From the NCBI RefSeq assembly GCF_050947875.1, contig NC_134574.1, positions 149,018,434-149,082,433 of the forward strand: a stretch of 64,000 bases of DNA. The letters run 5' to 3'. This document shows, in pieces, positions 54,345 through 64,000 of this stretch. Source of the stretch: Dermacentor variabilis. Its lineage: Eukaryota; Arthropoda; Arachnida; Ixodida; Ixodidae. Each line of letters opens with the position of its first letter. Position 1 is the first letter of the stretch. Under the pieces are notes generated by a model. It was given only the letters and a program-made list of their open reading frames with translations. It was not told the DNA's origin and made no database searches. A program made the position numbers and the translations under genes.

Positions 54345-54939
54345 AGAAGGTTCAGGTGCTTTTAGGGGCTCCGTGGCGGCGACGAAATCATAAGTTGTTC
54401 TGCCTGCTTTGAGCTTGCTTCTGTTTTTGATTTGCTTATTTTTTGCCTTTATATAGTAATTGGGTGGTTTCCTTTTTCTTTCTTTCTTTTTTGTCTCTCG
54501 TCTTTCGGGTGCGCGGGTGTGTTTCGTGTACATTTGGTTTTGCAGGATGGTTAGAGCGTTCTTTCGTGCCACATGCTTCAACACGTGCAACCGGGTGGCA
54601 CATTGAGTGTTTGTAGTCTTTAAATGGTAGCTTGAAGGTGGCAAGACTAAGAGCTATTAGTGGTTTTACTGTGCGTGTTTTGGTAGGAAAGTGAGAGCGT
54701 GGCGGCGTGGTTGAGCGCGTGCGAGATCGTGTCATACCTTCGGTCTCCGAGGCATTGATTGCTTTTGACACAGTGGTGAGAGTTGCTTTGTGACATATTG
54801 AGGATTTGGATCCGGTGCGTGTCGGTTTTTGCTAGAGGGCACGTTCTCTGCATTGATACAGTATTCTAGTATTATAGTATTTGCATCAGTAGTAGCATTA
54901 CTATAGTATTGTAGTATTTGCAAAAAGCCGTGCAATACA

Positions 54940-56010
54940 TGGCGAGAAAGCCGGGAAAGCAGGCAGTGCGCGGAGGGTCCCTCAAGGCAGATGAGGAGAC
55001 GGATGAGAATGGAGAGGGCATCCAATCAACCAGCACACATTGTGACATCGATACTAGGCTGCAGAAAATGGAGGCTTTCCAGGAAGAGCTTGTCAAAACA
55101 GGTGCAAGAGCTCAAAAATGAGCTTAATAGGGAGCGTGATGCACGGAAGGTAGTTGAAAAGAGACTTGAAGCAGCCGAGGAAAAGCTGAACAGGGCTGCC
55201 ATTGTGAACGAGAATGTGCGTGACAATGGAACGCAGACACCCGACGTGACAGGAGAGGGATTGTCAGCTAAGTACGCGGAATGTATGCAGCGTGATAAAG
55301 GGTTAGCTGGAAAGAGCGGCACCTACCTTGAGGCCGCCACGCAGGAAAAGCAGGAACCCAGGGGACAATGCCCCTTGTCGAGTCCGAATCACGCGGAAAG
55401 GACCAAGAGAAGCAGGGAGAGGTAGGAGAGAGTGAAAGGGAGATTATCGAAGGCGACTCAAACCTGGCAAGGCGCTCAAAAGCAGTTGTTGAGAGGGCGA
55501 AAGGCGATTAAAGTTTGGCGGTATGGACATTTCCAGGGCTTACACTGGGTTCTGTCATGGAGCGAGCAAAAGAAAAGCTCGCGGAAAATGCCGTCGTGCA
55601 CAGCCTTGTCATAGTAGCAGGTCGGCTAAATGACTTCCTAAATAGGAAAGGGACAGGAATAGCACAGCGCTTGGCGAAGGGTGGTGAGACGACTTGCGCG
55701 AACTATCCTCACGGGTGTAGATTGTGGTGTGCACGGTGCCGGAGGTGCCTGTACGTGACCGTCACGTACAAACAGCCGTACTGGCTGCTAATGAGGCAAT
55801 ATGGAAAATGAACCGAGAGAAAGGCTTTGAGGTTGTCGAAGTAAACAGGGAATTAAGAAAGTCTGGTGGTTTTAAACGAGACGGGATCCACTTGAATAAC
55901 AGGCTGGCACGAGAAGTAGGCTGGCGACTTGGTGGTCGTGCTGTTGCTTCTTTAGGGGGCCCGTGGGCGCTCAGGAGGCCAGAGTATATAGTGATGAAGA
56001 AAGTCCCCTA
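54940..56010 (+). pseudogene. CR1-like ORF1: coiled coil and SGNH hydrolase
   Basis: ATG 54940 (MARKPGKQAVRGG). An acidic stretch leads to a coiled coil (NELNRERDARKVVEKRLEAA, about 55120-55190). The SGNH hydrolase blocks follow in order but in different frames: GDSN at 55452-55463 (nucleophile Ser), LVIVAGRLNDFLNRKG (G-x-ND block, about 55610), and KRDGIHLNNRLAREVG (Asp/His pair, 55880-55891). Such ORF1 esterases are thought to help RNP assembly or membrane passage. All catalytic positions survive despite at least three frame breaks. Confidence 0.7.
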
Positions 56011-57060
56011 GGGGAACTTGAGAAGAGCATCGCCGTCAATAACAGAAAAAGGAGGAAGGCAAGAAAAAGAGCTCGCAATGCAATAGGCTACATAAACATG
56101 CAGGGCGGCAGAAGCAAGGAAAAGTGGGCAGAGATTGAGGAGCAGTTAAATAGAGAACAAATAGGAGTGTATGCGGTTATAGAAATGCACCTTAGAGACC
56201 CAGAAGAGCCGCCAGTTATTGAGAATTATGTTTGGGAACGGTGCAAGAAAACGAAGTCGGAAAGAAAGGAAGGGGCAGTTGGAATGCTCATCCATCAGGG
56301 AGCCAAATGGAAAAGAGTAAATTCAAAATGTTAAGAGCATCCTCGGTTGTCAGGTACAATGAGGGGGAAAAAAAACTTGGCTGGCCGTTACGTATTTGTG
56401 GACCGGAAACAGTTGCACAGAGAAGAATAAAGAGTTAGTGTAATGCATAAGCGCTGATATTAAGGGTTTCGGGAATGGTGCTGAAGTTGTCCTATTAGTT
56501 GACATGAATGCCCACATACAGGATTTAGATAGCTATACCGACAACAACGGGAAGTCAATGCTAGACCTTTGTGAGCAACATAACTTCGTTATCGTGAATA
56601 CAGGGCCTAAATGGGAAGGGCAGATCAGGTGGGAAGTGGGAAACTGGCAATCGACCATTGATTACTGTCTGGTGACAGAAGCAATTCATCATAAGTTGAG
56701 AGAAATGGTCATTGATGAGGAAGGGTATAGCAGCATAGGGAGTGATCATAAACGCACCACTTTGAAAATGGGGTTATGTAGTTGGGAAAGAAAGCAAGGA
56801 GCGCAAAATGGCGAGTCCAAGTTTGAACGCTGAACAAATAGCAAATATAGTCACTAGAGTCGAGGAAGAACTTGTCAAATGGCCAAGTAAAGAGCGGGAA
56901 TATGGTGAGCTTCTAAGTGTAATAACAACAGAAATACGGAAAGAGAAACAATATGTTCGTTGGAAAGGAAAAAAGAAACCGAAAAGCTGGTGGAACAAGG
57001 AGATGCGAGAAGCGATCGCCGAACGACAGAACTATCCCGAGAGCACAGGCACGTAAAGAA
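56011..57060 (+). pseudogene. CR1-like ORF2 endonuclease
   Basis: NAIGYINMQGGRSKEKWAEI starts the endonuclease. VLLVDMNAHIQDLDSYTD (GDFNAH-type block), NWQSTIDYCLV and IGSDHKRTTL (intact SDH triad) complete it. Frame changes occur near 56330 and 56800. A linker with WKGKKKPKSWWNKEM, typical of this LINE, follows to about 57056. Confidence 0.78.
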
Positions 57061-58815
57061 GGCGCAGTTGCCGCAGCATGAAGTACCCAGTAAGTGGGAA
57101 ATATACCGGGAGAACAAGTGTATGGTTCAAATACTAGTGCAAGCAAAATTAAAAGGTCAAAGTGAACGTTGGTTGTCAGAAATACGTGAGAAAAAGAAGG
57201 CTGCACCTAGAATATTTTGGAACCAGATAACATTATTAGGCAGGAAGTCAACAACAATACAACAACATATTCTAGACGAAGATGAAAACAGACTGGAAGG
57301 AGAAGCGGCAATAAACTACATCCGAAACATAACAGCCGAATCTTTCCAAGGCAATAACGAGGTTGTATTTGAAGAAAAAAAAAAGCATGATAGAGACCCA
57401 AGTGGAAAAGGTGCTGGTGCTGACAAATTTCAACTGGAAGAAAGCGGAAGAGAAAATTCCTAAACGCACAGCCACAGGGCTAGACGAGGTTCCCTTTAGG
57501 CTGATTAATGAACTAGGACCAAAAAGTAAGGAAGCTCTGCTGAAAACAGTGGAAAAAAACTTTAAAAGATATACGAATACCAGACAGTTGGCGACAAGGT
57601 AGAATGAATTTAATTTATAAAGGTAAGTGGGAGAAAGATAGAACGCAATCGTATAGACCGTTGACCATTACATCAGTAATATACAGGCTAGCAATGCAAG
57701 CAATCAAATTCAAGCTTCAAGCATGGGCAGAGAATAATGGCATGTTGGGAGAACTTCAGAATGGCTTCAGAATAGGTAGGCATTTAGATGATAACTTATT
57801 TGTTCTTACTCGGCGTATTGAAATACCAAAAGTAGAAAGCCAACCGTTATATGTGCCCTTTTTAGACATTACAGGAGCCTATGACAACGTAGACCGCAAC
57901 ATTTTGGGGGATATTCTTTGAGGGCAATGCTCAGGTGACGATTGTCTACAGCTTTTGAGAGAGATTTACCTAGAAAATACCGATTGCGTTGAATGGGAAA
58001 AGATGAGGAGCAAGTAGAAAGTTCATATCAACAAGGAACTGAGGCAGGGGCGTCTTTTATCCCCGCTGCTGTTTATGATGTACATGGTGAGGATGGAGAG
58101 GGCGCTAGAAGGAAGTAATATCGGGTTTAATCTCTCATACAAACAGGCGGGTACAGTAGTCGAGAAGGAGCTCCCAGGTTTATTTTATGCAGACTACATT
58201 GTGCTGCTAGCTAACAGGCAAAGTGATTTGCAACGTCTGGCTAAATTGTAGACAGGAAGGCAACAATTTAGGTTTGAAATTTAGTGTTAGAAAATCAGTT
58301 GTTATGGTATTCAATAAAAACAGTGAACAGACAGTGGAGAGGCATGGCCAGGAAATACTTCGGGTAGCAGAATATAAATACCTTGGTATATGGATAAACG
58401 AAGGCAATAGATATATGGAAACACAGGAAAAAAACAATAACAGTGAAGGGGAAGAGAAATGCAGCCATAATGAAGCACAGAGTGCTATGGGTACACAATA
58501 GGTACGAGGTCCTCCGAGGTATGTGGAAAGGTGTAATAGTTCCAGGACTTACTTTTGGAAATGCGGTTGTTTGCTTGAAATCATGGGTACAATCAAGACT
58601 CGATGGGAGCCAAAGGTCAGTGGGTCGCCACGCATTGGACGCTCACGGTAAGACTACAAATGAAGCTGTGCAGGGTGATATGGGCTGGACTAGTTTTGAA
58701 GTGAGGGAAGCTCGCAGTAAAATTGAGTATGAAGAATGGCTGAGGAATATGGAAGAAAGTAAATGGGCTGGGAGGGTTTTCAGGTATATGTACAGGAAAA
58801 ACATTGATTCATAGT
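57061..58815 (+). pseudogene. CR1-like ORF2 reverse transcriptase
   Basis: Motifs: ATGLDEVPFRLINELGPKSK (about 57470), YRPLTITSVIYRLAMQAI (about 57651), LYVPFLDITGAYDNVDRNIL (first catalytic Asp, about 57849), RQGRLLSPLLFMMYM (about 58043), and FYADYIVLLA (about 58185), where the second Asp of YADD is Tyr, so the polymerase is dead. The thumb (RGMWKGVIVPGLTFGNAVVC) and a Trp-rich C-terminal region (MGWTSFEVREARSKIEYEEW) follow. Several stops lie between 57921 and 58440. Confidence 0.82.
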
Positions 58816-59456
58816 GGAGAAAAAGAACTAGGAAGCTTACCAGCAAGTATGCGGCCTGTAGGGTGGGCAACTATTATGGTCAACTGCCTTTGTTTCTGTT
58901 TCTTATGTTTACTGTACTCCACTCCTGCAATAGCCCTGAATAGGGTTGCAGCACTTGAAAATAAAAATAAAAAAATAAAAGACAGCAACAAAGAAGGTCA
59001 AGCGGAAAGTCAGAGAGGCTAAAATAATCTCATGGGTGGCGGCAATGGAAAAGAAACCTGCCATGAGTAACTACTTAAGTAACAACTACTTAAGAAACAA
59101 ACAAGGAAAGAAACAATTTATGATAACTCAAAGGGAAGCTCAGTACTTTTCCAAGCGAGATCGGGATGCCTCAGAACACGCACCTATAAAGCGAGATATA
59201 AGACGGAAGAAGAAGCATGTGCTTGCTGCGCTAAATCTAGGGAAACTATGGAGCATGTTTTATTGGAATGTGAAGACGTCTACCCAGCGGTCGATTTGGG
59301 CACTACTGGCCTCCTTGAAGCCCTTGGGTTCAGTGGGAGCAGCGGAAAAGTAAACATGTCCGCAGTGGCCATTAGTAAGAGGAGATCGGAGGATTGGTGG
59401 AAGAAAAGTAGGGAAGCAACAAAGAACGGAGACCTGCAGAAGCACAGTTCGCAATA
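58816..59456 (+). pseudogene. CR1-like ORF2 C-terminal region
   Basis: Fragments in alternating frames, including AMEKKPAMSNYL and ISKRRSEDWWKKSREATKNG, belong to the C-terminus of the same LINE. A finger-like CACCAKSRETMEHVLLEC can be read near 59220-59270, and has the C-x2-C...H-x4-C spacing. The stretch ends at about 59456 in a stop, followed by a short 3' UTR. Confidence 0.6.
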
Positions 59457-59600
59457 GGAGATCAGAAAGTTTGGGTGTGGGAGGTCATAGTGTTTTTTTT
59501 TTCTTTTTTATTGTTTAATCTAGGTAGGACATAGGGCAGTATAATGGCAAGAGCTTGGTGGCGCAACCTACCACCCCGTTCCAAAGGGGACGCTTATAAC

Positions 59601-59713
59601 ATCCATCCATCCATCCATCCATCCATCCATCCATCCATCCATCCATCCATCCATCCATCCATCCGTCCGTCCGTCCGTCCGTCCGTCCGTCCGTCCGTCC
59701 ATCCATCCATCCA
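59601..59713 (+). repeat. (ATCC)n(GTCC)n(ATCC)n microsatellite tail
   Basis: About 28 tetramers: an ATCC block, about eight GTCC units, then three ATCC units. It directly follows the LINE 3' UTR and is the LINE tail. The central A-to-G change spread over a block of adjacent units. Confidence 0.95.
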
Positions 59714-62139
59714 AAGCGCTAGATACGAGCTCGTTTGCCCCATAGCGAGGTCCTCAGCATTCGCACGCATCGGTCTGTGATGCATTTCGGAGTGCACACA
59801 CAGACTTCCTGACGGAGGCACAAGATAGCGCCGAGTGTTCTTAAGGAATCGCGAAAGAGAAATCCAGTTGCATCACACGCCTTATACTAACTGGTTTCGA
59901 GCGTGTCAATGCGGTGCGTCGCTATATCGATTCAATGCTAAACGCCCTACCATCGACAGTCATCGTGAGATGGGTTCTGCTGAATTTATTTCTGTCGAAA
60001 TTCATCAGAGATGTAGACGATAGAAGTTATCCTGGTTATTTTGTCTGGTCTGGCCATTTTGAGCTGACAAGTGCCGTGCACAGAATGAGCGCTAACGATC
60101 GTGTCTGCTAAAGATTGCATTGCTGCGTGCCGCGGGAAGAGCAGAAATTTCAAACCGAACGCTCTTTGGCCTTTCGCGGGCGCTGCACTAACAGCCGGAG
60201 AGTCGACGTATAATGCAAAAGTGCGCCTACATACACCGCACTGCTGCGACGTCGCTCGTAGTGACACGTGTCTTCGAGAATTAGGCCAACATCTCCAATT
60301 TGAGTAATCTGTTGCTTCAGTAGACGAATTGAGGTTAAAATAAATAACAAAATACAAAAACAGAATGCCTGTGTTTTTGTTTTACTTCGCACCTCAGCCA
60401 GAGAGATGTACTTTCGTTTTGCCTGCTTGTTCCCACGTCATGCAGTCATGCGTGTGGACAACGAAAGTACGTCATTTTCTACCGTGTTTCAGCGCTCGAT
60501 GATGCTCTGTGAAGCACTTGTGTCTGCCTCAGTATTCGCGTAGCACTGACATACCGGTAGTCAAGTGTTCTCGTGCACAGTGCGCAAACTCGTGTGCTGT
60601 GCGAAACGATACAAACGTAACCGCTCGCGCGCGACGCAATTAGCGGAAGTGCGGCGCACAGCAAAAAATCGAAAAGAAGAAATGCTGGCTCTCCCGTAAT
60701 CGAGAATAAATGTAAGCATGAAATGGCTACCGGCATAGCAGACTGGTTTGAGATGATACAGGACAGAATCCTAAAATAGGTGTACGGCATGTTGGCACCA
60801 TCCCACCATAACACACTGCACCACGTCATATTGTGCACTGGTACATGTGAACGCAACCGTTTCCTGCCACAGAGGGAACCTCGTTGCAAGTCTCATCTCG
60901 GTCAAACAGCCATCTGCGGTGCGCCGGAGGCAATTGGTTCTGCTAGCGAGCCGGAGGTGCCGTGTACCTCACGGATCGCTTTCGTTAAAAAGAGCACAGG
61001 TTTAAGGGTCAAGAGATGACAATAAAGTGTATACTGCACCTGTATCTGCCTTTTGAGCGTCGCTATTGGAAATGACAAATAAAGCTTCAGCGTTCTGGAA
61101 GTTACAGCTTCAGTGATATTGTGAACAAACATTTGGAAGAACTCGGAAGCATTATTTTTTGTAACTTGTTTGAACTAGCTTATGTAAGGCGGTGTTGACT
61201 GGTTGCCCGGATGATCTAGTTTTGTTCTCGCATCTTTCCCGGACGTCCTCGTTTGAGTGCCCGGACTTTTGACACAAAGTCACCTGAACGTGACCAACAA
61301 CGGGAGCTAAAAGCGTTTCATGCTTGAAAAATGAAGGCGAGGCCCGTGACGTATGCGTCCCTCGACCTTCGAGCTCCGTGATGAGAGAACGCAAGGAAAT
61401 AGTTTCACTTCCGCAGGCTAGACGGGTCAAGTGGACAGAATGTCTCGCTTGGAAGTGGCCCTTGCCTGCGGAAGTCATGGGTTTGCGGCACTGAAATATG
61501 TCTATCGCGGATAATAATGAACCGGGTGGGAAAATTCTTGCGGCAGAACGCTCCCTAGAGGTCATGTAACAACTTCCAGCGCATCACCGAAATTTGCTAT
61601 GTGGCCTGGTGAGGGGCCCTTCAATGCACCTCTTGCACCGCAATTCCCTTTGGAAAGCGTGTAATAAAGAGAGGTGGGCAAATGCCTTAATTTTTTGTTT
61701 TCCTTCTTCATACGTTGAAAAATATGAACGCCCTCTCTCCCCCTTCAGCACAAAAAACTTTGCCACCATCCTTTACCCTCACCCACACGCTGAAGATGGA
61801 ACCATCCATCTCTGACCTTCCGTGCTTTAAAGTTTCAAATAAACCATTTGCTCAACCCGCGAGCTTAGTTTACAACACTGATTGTCTTCGTAATTCCTAT
61901 TGTCAAAGCGTGCCACAATGCTTTTCATTTAGGCACTTGACCACATGTCGGCAAAATAAACGGAGCTCACTGAGACTCACTCACAAAATACATTTTTCTC
62001 GTCAGAGCTCACTCGGACTCACACTCACGGAAATTCTACTCAGCTCAGACCATTCTGGCTCAGACTCATTAGGGCTGTACTTAGCCAGGCTCGCTCTTTT
62101 TTCAAACTCACCAGGTGTATCACCGTCGGAACTTACATG
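59714..62139. other. Unrecognised DNA
   Basis: No recognisable gene. A minus frame of 137 codons (61152-61565) has no known domain. Near 61955-62110 a degenerate tandem repeat of CAGAGCTCACTCGGACTCAC-like words precedes element D. A perfect 11-base inverted repeat (GTACTTTCGTT / AACGAAAGTAC) lies at 60409 and 60459. Confidence 0.45.
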
Positions 62140-62503
62140 AATCGCCCGTCGGGAAATCGAAGCGATTGCTCCTTCTCTTGCCAACGCCGACCACGGCAAT
62201 TTTCCTGTGCCGGCCGTTTCCTTGGTCGAGTCCATCGGGCAGGAGGAACTCAGCAACTTAGGTTTCACCGTCGGCACCGTTGCTCATTCTTGGACATCTG
62301 ACTTTCTCCCAGGAACAATGGTTCTACCCTCACCTCGGAATCTCGCTGAATGGGGGACGGCAGATGATCGGCAGATTTGTTTTAATTGCCGCTGTATCGG
62401 TCACGTTGCGCGCCATTGCAACAATCGGTGTCACCGTTCACCCGCAATAAAACTGCTAGCCACACCGACAATTACCACTGACATTACCACACGAGGTCAC
62501 TAG
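62140..62503 (+). pseudogene. Element D gag, nucleocapsid part
   Basis: The frame contains LANADHGNFPVPAVSL, LAEWGTADDRQ and ICFNCRCIGHVARHC, a complete C-x2-C-x4-H-x4-C zinc knuckle for binding the element RNA. It ends at a stop in 62501-62503. The Arg/Pro-rich segment to about 62570 is its frameshifted tail. Confidence 0.78.
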
Positions 62504-62639
62504 TCCCGTTCGCCGCCAGCACGTCGTCCGTCGTCTCCTTCACCTCTACGACGAGGCCCGACATCGCCGCCCAACTTATGACAGGGAAACTAAGGGATGC
62601 AGCTCTTAGATGTGACGCCGCATCTTTCACTTCCACTTC

Positions 62640-62987
62640 AAATTCTCTCCTCGTATTGCTGACAAATTGATCGGCGTTGACGTTGACGGCTCAGCTGTTT
62701 CCGCACTCGTCGATACTGAAGCACAAATCTCCGTGATGAGTAATCAACTTGGTGGCCGCCTCAAGAAAGTACTTACCTACGCCGCTACTTGTATTATTCG
62801 TGTCGCTGATGGACGACGTGCCGCGGTCATCGAAATGTGCACAGTTCGTATCGCCATCGCCGGTCACCATGTATCTGTTTTGTTTACCAACATCGAGCAA
62901 TGCCCTAACGACGTCATTCTCGGACTCGATTTCTTGTCGGCGAATGCTGCTCTCATTGAATTTGCAACCGCCGTCATTCAAGTTTAG
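62640..62987 (+). pseudogene. Element D retropepsin-type protease
   Basis: IGVDVDGSAVSALVDTEAQI carries the active-site region with DTG changed to DTE. The rest is complete: VLFTNIEQCPNDVILGLDFL is the C-terminal hallmark. The frame is open over 106 codons. Loss of the Gly next to the catalytic Asp makes activity unlikely. A linker frame with VPLLNFSNSTQALPQDISVV (63165-63347) follows, typical for the PR-RT spacer of this family. Confidence 0.8.
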
Positions 62988-63479
62988 TTTCCTGAACTTG
63001 CCAATGTTCCAGATTCACCGTTACACCGCTTATGCTCTGTCTATTACGTTCAATTGTCACCGCAAGCCGCCACGTGCGTTGCCTTGAAGACGGCATCACC
63101 AGTCCCCGACAGCGACTACGTGGTATCTTCACTAGTTGACGTGCTGTTGACCTGAAATATTGCTGTGCCGCACACCCTCGTAACTGTTGTCGACAACCAC
63201 GTCCAGGTCCCGCTCCTCAATTTCAGCAACTCGACGCAAGCTCTCCCGCAAGACATCTCAGTGGTCAACGTGTCAGCGCTTGATGCAAGCGACATGGCGA
63301 GATTCGACCTGAAACTTGTTCGTCCTTTCTCGCAACCGGCACGGTGAATGCAGTCCCGGAAGAAGTTACCAAGTTACCAAGCCCCTGACATTCCGACCTG
63401 TCAAGGGCCGCAACTCCGCCACCTCCTAGCGACCTACAGGGATATCTTCGACTTCGCTGACCGCCCTCTGGGTCAAACG

Positions 63480-64000
63480 TCTCTCGTAAGTCCTCAAATA
63501 CATAAGGGAGATCAGACGGCGACCATAGCATGTCTCCCTTTCCAACCGCGAGGTCCTACAACCCTAGGTCGATAAGATGCTCTCCAAAGACGTCATAGAG
63601 GCTTCTTCTAGTCCGTGGGCGGCACCTGTTGTCTTGGTCAAAAAAATGCACGGCAACTACAGATTTCGCGTCGACTATCGTGCCTTAAATAACGCGCAAG
63701 GATATACATCCGCTGCCAAGAACCGATGACACCCTTGACTGTCTTCATGGTGCGAGATACTTCTCACTCCTAGACCTGGCTCGGGTTGCTAGCAGATTTC
63801 TGTCGACGACTTTCACCACTAAAAAACTGCCTTTGTCACACCGGACGGCCTCTATCAGTTCAGAGTTAGGCTTTTTGGACTGTGCAACGTCCCCGCAACC
63901 TTCTAACGCGTGATGGACGCTCTCCTTCATGGTTACAATTGTTCCATTTGTCTCTGCTACCTAGGCGATGCCGTTGTGTTTTCGCCAACGTTTTAAAGTA
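63480..64000 (+). pseudogene. Element D reverse transcriptase (partial)
   Basis: SSSPWAAPVVLVKKMHGNYR and RVDYRALNNAQ (fingers), then SLLDLARVASRFLSTTFTTK-like frames, AFVTPDGLYQFRVRLFGLCN, and CLCYLGDAVVFSPTF at the edge. The palm box reads YLGD instead of YLDD. The frame changes near 63570, 63700 and 63820. RNase H and integrase would lie beyond 64000. Confidence 0.82.

Larger units (their letters stand above)
54345..59713 (+). mobile_element. CR1-like LINE with SGNH-type ORF1, near full length
   Basis: A 5.4-kb plus-strand element: about 590 bases of 5' UTR, ORF1 with coiled coil and SGNH hydrolase, endonuclease, RT, a C-terminal domain, 3' UTR, and an (ATCC)n tail at 59601-59713. An esterase-like ORF1 is known from CR1-superfamily LINEs, which is why I place it there; clade assignment is tentative. 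Many frameshifts disrupt both ORFs. Confidence 0.8.
62140..64000 (+). mobile_element. Ty3/gypsy element D, partial
   Basis: Plus-strand gag end, protease, linker and RT, in order, cut by the right edge. No 5' LTR or capsid was recognised before 62140. Protease and RT active sites are both mutated. Similarity in the knuckle, protease and RT to element A at the left edge suggests the same broad family, in the opposite orientation. Confidence 0.82.

Noticed and set aside
59601..59713. CRISPR-like array
   Set aside because: No spacers; a plain tetranucleotide tail of a LINE in a eukaryotic genome.
59515..59821. Frames encoding long DGWM/HPSI repeats
   Set aside because: Translation of the tetranucleotide microsatellite; not a protein.
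60409..60469. 11-bp perfect inverted repeat (GTACTTTCGTT)
   Set aside because: Short arms with a 39-base loop and no terminator, tRNA or MITE context; expected by chance in 64 kb of this composition.
61152..61565. Minus-strand 137-codon frame
   Set aside because: No recognisable domain, composition of noncoding DNA, no splice or polyadenylation context that supports it.

Overview
This is a stretch of arthropod nuclear DNA, most likely from a hard tick (Ixodida). The inference rests on the repeat community: RNase H-bearing I-type LINEs, RTE-type LINEs with (TGA)n tails, a CR1-like LINE with an (ATCC)n tail, Ty3/gypsy elements, and a tRNA-derived SINE resembling the tick Ruka family. No bacterial operons, rRNA genes or functional tRNA genes are visible, and no complete host gene could be recognised. 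Nearly every coding signal belongs to a transposable element (TE), and almost all are broken by stops, frameshifts or later insertions.

Layout. 1-3180: minus-strand Ty3/gypsy element A (gag, PR, RT, RNase H, start of IN), cut by the window edge. 3185-19074: plus-strand Ty3/gypsy element B, bounded by short direct LTRs (109 and 106 bp, TG...CA) and a 4-bp target duplication, split by about 11 kb of nested insertions. Those are a reiterated segment (6711-8320), a minus I-type LINE (8680-12290), a SINE flanked by a 12-bp repeat (12303-12570), RTE copy 1 (12583-15787), a headless SINE (15787-15945) and a plus I-type LINE tail (16060-17760). The element B integrase resumes after 17760. 19079-23100: mostly unrecognised DNA with a TA-flanked MITE, a SINE fragment and a possible Cys-rich host exon. 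23113-26087: RTE copy 2 (minus), with an 890-codon open frame. 26183-26990: two more members of the MITE family and a CpG-rich fold-back element.

27.0-35.4 kb holds a possible small first exon, two inverted CpG-rich repeats and about 4.5 kb of AT-rich DNA without genes. 35464-42541: an I-type LINE tail, then a two-ORF L1/Tx1-like LINE whose ORF1 is split by a 1.7-kb composite insertion. 42795-48733: an LTR retrotransposon with a 713-bp 5' LTR, primer site and gag-like ORF but no detectable pol. Inside it sits a minus I-type LINE, and inside that LINE an LTR-like segment. 48.7-54.3 kb: a decayed THAP-domain exon, minisatellites and SINE debris. 54345-59713: a near full-length CR1-like LINE with an SGNH-hydrolase-type ORF1. 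59.7-62.1 kb: unrecognised. 62140-64000: plus-strand Ty3/gypsy element D, cut by the right edge.

The window reads as a TE graveyard whose nesting gives a relative insertion order. RTE copy 2 is the least decayed element. The most unusual items are the pol-less LTR element, the 11-kb nested split of element B, the fold-back family, and the THAP and Cys-rich exon candidates.
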